From assembly GCA_963825405.1 (NCBI GenBank), contig CAWGTB010000012.1:62001-126000 (forward strand): 64,000 nt of DNA. The letters run 5' to 3'. Below are positions 58,588-64,000 of this stretch, one piece after another; position 1 is the stretch's first letter; every line of letters begins with the position of its first letter. Both the position numbers and the translations under genes were made by a program. The DNA is from JACPNO01 sp963825405 (GTDB taxonomy: Bacteria > Acidobacteriota > Terriglobia > Bryobacterales > Bryobacteraceae). The notes beneath the pieces are model-generated. The model was not told the origin of the DNA, searched no databases, and saw only the letters and a list, made by a program, of their open reading frames with translations.

Positions 58588-59796
58588 TTACATTTTGCGA
58601 AAAGCCAGCACCGCGTTGAGGCCGCCGAAAGCAAAGGAGTTGGACAACGCGCATTCGACCTCTGCCCGGCGCGCCACGTTGGGCACGACGTCCAGATCGC
58701 AAGCCGGGTCGGGCACGCTGTAATTGGCAGTGGGCGGGAGGATGCCGTCGCGCAGCGCCAACACCGTTGCCAACGCTTCGAGCGCCCCGGCGGCTCCGAG
58801 CGCATGGCCGTGCATGGATTTGGTGGAACTCACCGCCAGGCGATCGGCGTGCGTGCCGAAAACCATACGGATGGCGCGCGTTTCGGTGGGATCGTTGGCC
58901 AGCGTCGCGGTGCCGTGTGCATTGATATAGCCGATCTGCTCGGGCGCCAGATGCGCGTCTTCGAGCGCCCAACGCATCGCGCGGGCCGCGCCTTCGGCGG
59001 AGGGCTGGGTAATGTGACAGGCATCGGACGACATGCCGACCCCGGTGACTTCCGCGTGCACGTGCGCGCCACGGGCGATCGCTGCTTCGAGCGGCTCCAG
59101 CACAAACATAGCGCCGCCTTCTCCCAAAACCATTCCGGTGCGGTCCTTGGAAAACGGCCGACAGGTTTCAGGCGACACTACCCGCATCGCCTCCCAGGCC
59201 TTCAGGATGCCGAAGCTGAATGGCGCTTCACTGCCGCCGGTGATGGCCATGTCGGCGGCGCCGGAGCGTATCATTTGAAACGCCTGCCCTATGGCGTGGG
59301 TGGCCGAAGAGCACGCGGTCGAAATGGTGTAGCTGGGTCCGGTAATGCCGAATTCCATCGAAATATGGCTGGCGCCGGCGTTGGACATGGTCTTGGGAAT
59401 CGTCAGGGGATGTACCCGGCCCAGCCCCAGTTTGTAGACCTCCCAAAAGCCCGCGTCTTCAGTCGATTGACCGCCGACGCAAGAGCCGGTGATGATGGCG
59501 GTGCGCTCCTGCAAGCGCGGAGTCCAGACCACACCCGCATCGGCGATGGCTTCGCGCGCCGCAATGACGGCAAACTGGGCGAAGCGATCCATAAAGTCGG
59601 CCCGTTTGTCGTCGAAGTAGGGTTGATGGCTGTAGCCGGCCACTTCCGCTCCATTGGCGAATCGCAAAGCGCCGCAGTTGGCGGCCTGGATGGGTCCGAT
59701 CGCCGAGCGGCCGGCGGCGAGCGAACGAGCGGCCTCATCCACCGTGCGGCCCAGCGCGCATATCGCGCCCATGCCGGTGATTGCCACCCGCTGCAT
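58588..59796 (-). CDS. fabF: Beta-ketoacyl-ACP synthase (KAS II/FabF or NodE type)
   Basis: 402 residues; condenses acyl-ACP with malonyl-ACP. Thiolase-fold signature: Cys162 in YTISTACSSATHAIGQ, His294 in YINAHGTATLANDPTE and His331 in SSTKSMHGHALGAAGA, all conserved. The start VAITGMGAICALGRTVDEAA and the N-terminal half are typical of FabF/NodE. It is preceded by an ACP gene with a 4-base gap and by a NodB-like deacetylase, so a dedicated acyl chain is likely. Whether it replaces housekeeping FabF is unknown. Confidence 0.9.
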   Translation of the reverse strand: MQRVAITGMGAICALGRTVDEAARSLAAGRSAIGPIQAANCGALRFANGAEVAGYSHQPYFDDKRADFMDRFAQFAVIAAREAIADAGVVWTPRLQERTAIITGSCVGGQSTEDAGFWEVYKLGLGRVHPLTIPKTMSNAGASHISMEFGITGPSYTISTACSSATHAIGQAFQMIRSGAADMAITGGSEAPFSFGILKAWEAMRVVSPETCRPFSKDRTGMVLGEGGAMFVLEPLEAAIARGAHVHAEVTGVGMSSDACHITQPSAEGAARAMRWALEDAHLAPEQIGYINAHGTATLANDPTETRAIRMVFGTHADRLAVSSTKSMHGHALGAAGALEALATVLALRDGILPPTANYSVPDPACDLDVVPNVARRAEVECALSNSFAFGGLNAVLAFRKM

Positions 59797-59800
59797 TTGT

Positions 59801-60070
59801 TTAGGTGGTGGCCGTGGAGGGATCGGCCGGGCGGGCCGCCAACAACTTCTCCACGCCTTCCATCATTTCTCGGACGTTGCGGATTTGTTTGGCCGCCTCG
59901 TCCGGAATGGTGATGTTGAATTCGTTCTCCAGCGCGAACAAAATGTTGACCCCATCCATCGAATCAATACCCAACTCCTCAAATGAGCTGTCGATCGTAA
60001 CCTTCTCGATCGGCAGGCGCTGGGCAGTTGCAATTACACTTCGGACTTTCTGAATTAATTCCTCGGACAT
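59801..60070 (-). CDS. Acyl carrier protein
   Basis: 89 residues; phosphopantetheine carrier. The site is Ser37 in SFEELGIDSMDGVNILFALE. The rest follows the ACP helix pattern (ELIQKVRSVIATAQRLPIEK, ITIPDEAAKQIRNVREMMEG). The C-terminal tail (RPADPSTATT) is longer than usual. It overlaps the deacetylase gene by 16 bases and ends 4 bases before the KAS gene, so it is translationally coupled to both and is probably dedicated to that pathway. Confidence 0.93.
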   Translation of the reverse strand: MSEELIQKVRSVIATAQRLPIEKVTIDSSFEELGIDSMDGVNILFALENEFNITIPDEAAKQIRNVREMMEGVEKLLAARPADPSTATT

Positions 60071-60777
60071 AGCAGTTGGCTAACGGTCTCCAGGCGATAC
60101 CCTCTCGCCTTTAATAATGGAATCAGGCGGCCCACCGCCTGTAGGGTCTCTCCAATTTCCGGCTTGGGCTGAAGCTGGCGGCCATCGTGCAGGCAAATAA
60201 TCGCGCCATTGCGGATGCCGCGCATCACCCGGTTGACGATGGCGTCCGCGGACAGCTTCCAATCGCGGCCGATCACGGTCCACATGACGCCTAACAGTCC
60301 GAGCTTGCGCTGGATGCCGCCAAGCCCCGGCCAGCGCGCTCCGAACGGGGCGCGAAACAACGTAGGCTTGACACGGGTGATTTTGACGATGCTCTCCTGC
60401 GCGCGCGTCACCTGATCCTCGATGAACCCGGAGGAACGAAGATAGAGCGGCGCGTGGCTATAGGTGTGATTCCCAATCTCATGACCGCTGCTCACCACCG
60501 CGCGCGCCACTTCGCCCAGCCGCTCGACGTTGGCGCCGCATTGAAAAAAAGTGGCTCGCGCCTGATGTTCACCCAAAATTTTCAGCAGGTCTGGTGTGGA
60601 TTCGCTGGGACCGTCGTCGAAAGTGAGCGCCACCGAATTTTGCAACGGCGACCCGCGGTAAACCGAAGATCCGAACAGGGAAGACGAGCGTGCCCGCACG
60701 CCGTACGCCATGATGGCGCCGGCGCCGCACAACGCCGCAACAAAGCCCTCCGCGACCACTTCGGACATGCTCCGCAT
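60055..60777 (-). CDS. Polysaccharide deacetylase, NodB-like
   Basis: 240 residues, carbohydrate esterase family 4: removes N- or O-acetyl from an oligosaccharide. NodB motifs: TFDDGPSESTPDLLKIL (Asp54, Asp55), HEIGNHTYSHAPLYL (His104, His108), RAPFGARWPGL and the late ICLHDGRQLQPKPEIG with the catalytic His. The N-terminus has a membrane/signal segment (GFVAALCGAGAIMAYGV), so it acts outside or at the membrane. It is first in a deacetylase-ACP-KAS unit, with which it overlaps. Start ATG 60777 or 60768; neither has a strong ribosome site. Confidence 0.88.
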   Translation of the reverse strand: MRSMSEVVAEGFVAALCGAGAIMAYGVRARSSSLFGSSVYRGSPLQNSVALTFDDGPSESTPDLLKILGEHQARATFFQCGANVERLGEVARAVVSSGHEIGNHTYSHAPLYLRSSGFIEDQVTRAQESIVKITRVKPTLFRAPFGARWPGLGGIQRKLGLLGVMWTVIGRDWKLSADAIVNRVMRGIRNGAIICLHDGRQLQPKPEIGETLQAVGRLIPLLKARGYRLETVSQLLCPRN

Positions 60778-60793
60778 GGTAGCACAGGATGCG

Positions 60794-62599
60794 CTATTGG
60801 TTGCCGGAGAGATTGTCGTTCAGCTCCTTGATGCGGCGTACATCGAACTTCGGCTTGCGGTCGTAGGTAAACAGGCCGTTGACTTCCTGCTCGACGTCTG
60901 TCAATTGGGTATAGCAGATGCCGGCGAATGCAGGAATTCGGGCGATGGCCCGGTAAAGGCCGGCCAGCCGCTCGAGCGCCGCATCGGCGGTTTTCTCCAC
61001 GCCCGCGTAGCCCCAGGACTCCTCCGGCACCTGATGTCCGGCCGGGATAAATGCGATGCCGCCGAACTCCGAGAGCAGAAATGGCGAGCCGTTGTAGGCA
61101 TAGCCCGGCGCAAGCGCGGCCTTATGATTGTTCGGCACCGGCGCGCCTGCCTTGCCCAAGTCCTTGTAGCGTTCTAACAGCAACTCGCCGGTGCGGGTGT
61201 AGTCGTGCAGCGCGAACAGGTCGGTCATGTCGGTATGCTCCCAGCCTTCGTTGTCGATCACCAGGCGCGTCGAATCGAGCGAATGGGTCAGCGCGTACAG
61301 AGCTTTCAGGTGGTTCTGCTGGCGCCGGTCGGCCAGATCGGGCACGCCCCAGCTTTCATTGATCGGCACCCAGATGACGATCGACGGGTGATTGTAATCG
61401 CGGTCCACGGTTTCCATCCATTCCCGCGTGAAGCGTTCGGCGTAGGCGTCGTCGTAGAGATAGGCGTTGGCCATTTCGCTTGAAACCAGAAAGCCCATCT
61501 TGTCGGCCCAGTAGAGAAAGCGCGGGTCTTCCAGCTTCTGATGCTTGCGTGCGCCGTTGAAGCCCATGTCCTTGGCGATGCGGATGTCGAACTGGATGGC
61601 TTCGTCGGATGGCGGCGTCAGAATGCTTTCCGGCCAATAGCCCTGGTCCAGAATCATTTTGATATAGGTGGGCCGGCCGTTGAGGGTCATGCGGCCGTTG
61701 GCGATGCCCACTGAGCGGAAACCGAAGTACGACGTCACACGATCAAGCACCGCGCCGCCGCGGCGTAGTTCGAAGGTCACATCGTAGAGTTGCGGATCTT
61801 CGAGCGACCATAGCTTAGGATCGGCGACTACGGCCGCAATTGCGGAACGCTCTCCGTCGGCAGGGCCAGTTGCGGTTGCAACCGGCTTTCCACCGCTGCT
61901 CACTACCGCATGGAATTCGAGATCGGAAGCCCCGCGAGCCAGTCGGGCGTCGAATCGGACATTGCCGTCCATGCCCGGCGTGATGCGCACACCGCGCAAA
62001 TAGCTGTCGCCGGCGGCCTCCAGCCACACCGTCTGCCAGATACCCGTCGTGCGAGTGTAGAAAATGCGGCGCGATTTCAGCTCCCAAAATTGTTTGCCGC
62101 GTGGGATGTAGCGGTCGGTAGGCGGATCCTCGGCGCGCACAGTCAGCGAGTTCGAGCCCGCCTTCAGCAGGGGCGTCACATCGAATTGGAACGGCGTGTT
62201 GCCGCCTTCATGCCTTCCGGCGAGGCGGCCGTTCACCCACACGGTGGCCCGGTAATCGACCGCGCCAAAATGCAGCAGCACCCGGCGGCCTTTCCAATTC
62301 TCGGGCACGCTGATGGCGCGGCGATACCAGACCCAGGGATGAAACGAGGTGTCGCCAATGCCGCTGCGGCCGCTCTCGAAGCAAAACGGCACGGTGATTT
62401 TGCGGGAGAATTTGGTGGCGCCCGCCGCCCAGTCCTGATCGAGGCCTTTGTTGGCGTCGTCGAATTCGAATTCCCAGCCGCCGTTGAGATTGACCCAATC
62501 GGCGCGCTGAAATTGCGGCTGCGGATATTCGGGGCGGGGAATTTCCTGGGCCGCCGCCATCGAAAACGCGGCCAGCGTGAGCAATACCTGAAATCGCAT
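60794..62599 (-). CDS. Exported glycoside hydrolase family 2 protein
   Basis: 601 residues with a signal peptide (MRFQVLLTLAAFSMAAAQ). Domains in order: sugar-binding jelly roll (WVNLNGGWEFEFDD to residue about 200, with FGAVDYRATVWVNGR), an Ig-like middle, then the TIM barrel with GH2 motifs YNHPSIVIWVPINESWG (acid/base Glu415) and PFLLSEFGG (nucleophile Glu511). Retaining beta-glycosidase (beta-galactosidase, glucuronidase or mannosidase) cannot be told apart from sequence. It ends 16 bases upstream of the deacetylase gene on the same strand, so they may be one transcript. Confidence 0.9.
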   Translation of the reverse strand: MRFQVLLTLAAFSMAAAQEIPRPEYPQPQFQRADWVNLNGGWEFEFDDANKGLDQDWAAGATKFSRKITVPFCFESGRSGIGDTSFHPWVWYRRAISVPENWKGRRVLLHFGAVDYRATVWVNGRLAGRHEGGNTPFQFDVTPLLKAGSNSLTVRAEDPPTDRYIPRGKQFWELKSRRIFYTRTTGIWQTVWLEAAGDSYLRGVRITPGMDGNVRFDARLARGASDLEFHAVVSSGGKPVATATGPADGERSAIAAVVADPKLWSLEDPQLYDVTFELRRGGAVLDRVTSYFGFRSVGIANGRMTLNGRPTYIKMILDQGYWPESILTPPSDEAIQFDIRIAKDMGFNGARKHQKLEDPRFLYWADKMGFLVSSEMANAYLYDDAYAERFTREWMETVDRDYNHPSIVIWVPINESWGVPDLADRRQQNHLKALYALTHSLDSTRLVIDNEGWEHTDMTDLFALHDYTRTGELLLERYKDLGKAGAPVPNNHKAALAPGYAYNGSPFLLSEFGGIAFIPAGHQVPEESWGYAGVEKTADAALERLAGLYRAIARIPAFAGICYTQLTDVEQEVNGLFTYDRKPKFDVRRIKELNDNLSGNQ

Positions 62600-62717
62600 G
62601 GTTAAATCTTACCGAACACCGCTCCCTTTGGTTGCGGCTCTGTTAAGCGGATTGCGTCATCCCGATCTCACCAACGATCACACCAACATAGCCGCGACCA
62701 TAGGAAGCGGTTCTCCA

Positions 62718-63611
62718 CTAGTCCACGAATATCCCCGCTGCGGTGCGAAATGTGTTGGCGTGGGCTTCGACGGTCAGTGCAATCGGTTCCGCATAGCCGC
62801 CTCCCAGCGTCGTCACCAACGGAATCGCGTCGGCCCGGCAGGCTTCCATCACCAGTTCGTCGCGGGTCTTTAACCCCTCGTGGGTCAGCGCTAGGCGGCC
62901 CAGTCGGTCGCCTGTTAATCCATCCACGCCGGATTGATAGAAGACAATATCCGGCTGGAATGCGAACACGCGCGGCAGCACGCTCTCCACGGAGCTCAAA
63001 TATTCGGCGTCACTTGTGCCATCTGCCAGATCGATGTCCACGCAGCTTTGCTGCTTGCGGAACGGAAAATTATTGCGGCCATGCACGGAAATCGTGAGCA
63101 CAGCGGGATCATCCTGGAAAATGGCGGCTGTGCCGTCGCCTTGATGGACATCCAGATCGACGACGGCGGCCCGCGCGGCGCGTCCAGTTCGGCGGAGCGA
63201 CAGGATCGCCACCGCGATATCGTTGAACACGCAGAATCCCGCGCCTTCCCCGCGAAACGCGTGATGGGTGCCACCGGCCAGATTGCCGCCGAAGCCACGG
63301 GACAGGGCATCGTCTGTCGCGGCTAGCGTGCCGCCGAGCGAAGCCAGCGTGCGCTGCGCCAACTCCGGCGACCACGGAAAGCCAATTCGCCGCATGGCCA
63401 GCGGGTCGAGCCCGCCTTCCAGAAAGCGCCGGACGTAATCCGGATCGTGAGCCAGCGCGATGGTTTCCGGATCGGCCAGCGGCGCGGCTTCCATCTGGAA
63501 CAGTCCCTCGCCGGCCAGCAATTCCCGCAGGAGCCGGTATTTCGTCGCGGGGAACCTGTGCCCAGTCGGCAGCGGTATCGTGTACTGATCGCAGTAATAG
63601 AGGCGCAGCAC
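62718..63611 (-). CDS. Histone-deacetylase-family hydrolase
   Basis: 297 residues of the arginase/deacetylase fold (HDAC/AcuC/acetylpolyamine amidohydrolase). Metal and catalytic residues: His116-His117 (AGGTHHAF), Asp154 and His156 (VVDLDVHQGDGT), and FYQSGVDGLTGDRLG with an Asp ligand. It probably deacetylates a small molecule or an acetylated protein in the cytoplasm. GTG 63611 is the visible start (MLRLYYCDQY); the ribosome site is weak. The stop of the preceding gene ends 3 bases before it, so both are co-transcribed. Confidence 0.88.
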   Translation of the reverse strand: MLRLYYCDQYTIPLPTGHRFPATKYRLLRELLAGEGLFQMEAAPLADPETIALAHDPDYVRRFLEGGLDPLAMRRIGFPWSPELAQRTLASLGGTLAATDDALSRGFGGNLAGGTHHAFRGEGAGFCVFNDIAVAILSLRRTGRAARAAVVDLDVHQGDGTAAIFQDDPAVLTISVHGRNNFPFRKQQSCVDIDLADGTSDAEYLSSVESVLPRVFAFQPDIVFYQSGVDGLTGDRLGRLALTHEGLKTRDELVMEACRADAIPLVTTLGGGYAEPIALTVEAHANTFRTAAGIFVD

Positions 63612-63614
63612 TGC

Positions 63615-64000
63615 TCAGCGGCGCGTCAGGTCGCGAATGTAAATATCCTTGAAGCGCATGTTGCCTTTGCCGCCCGAGTGCAACTGCAGCGCGATCGCGC
63701 CGTCGAAAGATTTCGGCGTGGGATCGGTGAAGTCGACCACCACCACGCCATTCAGCATCGCCACGTAGCGATTGTTCTCGACCTTCAGCAGATAGTCGTT
63801 CCAGTCGTTGTGGCGCAGCACCATTTCGTACTCCGGAGCCGGCCAGACGATCCACTGCCGGCCATCGCCGTAGATGCCGCCGGTGTGGCCGACCACCTGG
63901 TCGATCTCGAATTGCAGGCCCTTCGATACGTCAGCCGTGCCCGGCTTGAAATCCGTGTGGAAGAAGACGCCGCTGTTGCCATCGCCCTCGCAGCGGAAAC
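63615..64000 (-). CDS. 3-keto-disaccharide hydrolase (DUF1080) protein, 5' end off the window
   Basis: C-terminal part of a DUF1080/3-keto-disaccharide hydrolase domain with a concanavalin-like jelly-roll fold, involved in 3-keto-glycoside breakdown. The frame stays open to the window edge: DGNSGVFFHTDFKPGT, GLQFEIDQVVGHTGGIYGDG, NDWNDYLLKVENNRYVAMLN, GVVVVDFTD, GAIALQLHSGGKGNMRFKDI, YIRDL. The NDWN-Y, RF-DIYIRDL and LQLHSG segments are family hallmarks. About half of the usual 200-250 residues is visible. Same strand and only 3 bases from the HDAC-like gene. Confidence 0.85.
   Translation of the reverse strand, partial: FRCEGDGNSGVFFHTDFKPGTADVSKGLQFEIDQVVGHTGGIYGDGRQWIVWPAPEYEMVLRHNDWNDYLLKVENNRYVAMLNGVVVVDFTDPTPKSFDGAIALQLHSGGKGNMRFKDIYIRDLTRR

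Noticed and set aside
58804..59913. Plus-strand frame of 369 codons opposite the KAS gene
   Set aside because: Antisense shadow. The minus strand has the complete Cys-His-His triad of a ketoacyl synthase.
61910..62605. Plus-strand frame of 231 codons opposite the GH2 gene
   Set aside because: Antisense; the minus strand has both GH2 catalytic glutamates and a signal peptide.

Overview
The window looks like chromosomal DNA of an acidobacterium, most likely of the Bryobacter/Solibacter type. This is inferred from the gene families, not from a marker gene. The pointers are an Oar-like TonB-dependent receptor with a carboxypeptidase-like N-terminus, a PSD1/DUF1501 pair, several multiheme c-type cytochromes fused to TPR arrays, NHL propellers, ThuA and 3-keto-disaccharide hydrolase proteins, and a fabZ-lpxA-lpxI-Gfo/Idh lipid A operon. 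No rRNA, tRNA or CRISPR array was seen.

Layout. 0-7 kb: the edge of a GlsB-type membrane protein, an NHL propeller, a PQQ-type sugar dehydrogenase and a 12-bladed NHL protein. 7-29 kb: a secretory catabolic/redox region. It holds a decayed dipeptidase/cytochrome junction, a frameshifted PSD1-DUF1501 pair, three multiheme cytochrome-TPR proteins, two large TPR proteins, ThuA, a LacI regulator with a likely operator in front of a TonB-dependent receptor, and a GH29 fucosidase. 30-38 kb: an orphan glycogen phosphorylase tail, a propeller protein, and a LysR regulator divergent from an alcohol dehydrogenase/aldehyde dehydrogenase/SnoaL/NAD-epimerase operon. 37.6-42.5 kb: a gene graveyard with remnants of an SDR, a DDE transposase, an enoyl-CoA hydratase, a ParB/methylase-like protein, an NTF2-like protein and a terminase-like ATPase, around an intact PHP-like secreted protein and a TetR regulator. 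43-49.6 kb: two M20 peptidases, then the divergent lipid A operon and a TonB-like protein. 49.6-56.4 kb: a small secreted protein, a two-gene DUF3142 cassette bounded by 17-bp direct repeats, a DUF4157/caspase-like protein and a FliA/WhiG-type sigma factor. 56.4-64 kb: Rieske/cytochrome b-c genes, a NodB-like deacetylase/ACP/KAS cluster, a GH2 hydrolase, a histone-deacetylase-fold protein and a 3-keto-disaccharide hydrolase running off the end.

How the genes may work together. The exported enzymes (GH29, GH2, ThuA, 3-keto-disaccharide hydrolase, sugar dehydrogenase), the LacI/TonB receptor pair and the multiheme cytochromes suggest polysaccharide scavenging coupled to periplasmic redox chemistry. 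The best candidates for something undescribed are the DUF4157/caspase-like protein beside a repeat-bounded cassette (50-55 kb) and the multiheme cytochrome-TPR proteins paired with large TPR proteins on both sides of the LacI/TonB locus (14-29 kb).

Quality note. Several genes that should be intact (lpxA, cytochrome b, the TonB-like gene, PSD1, DUF1501) carry single-base frameshifts with full homology continuing in another frame. The pattern fits sequencing or assembly indels better than decay. The truncated remnants listed above look like genuine decay.
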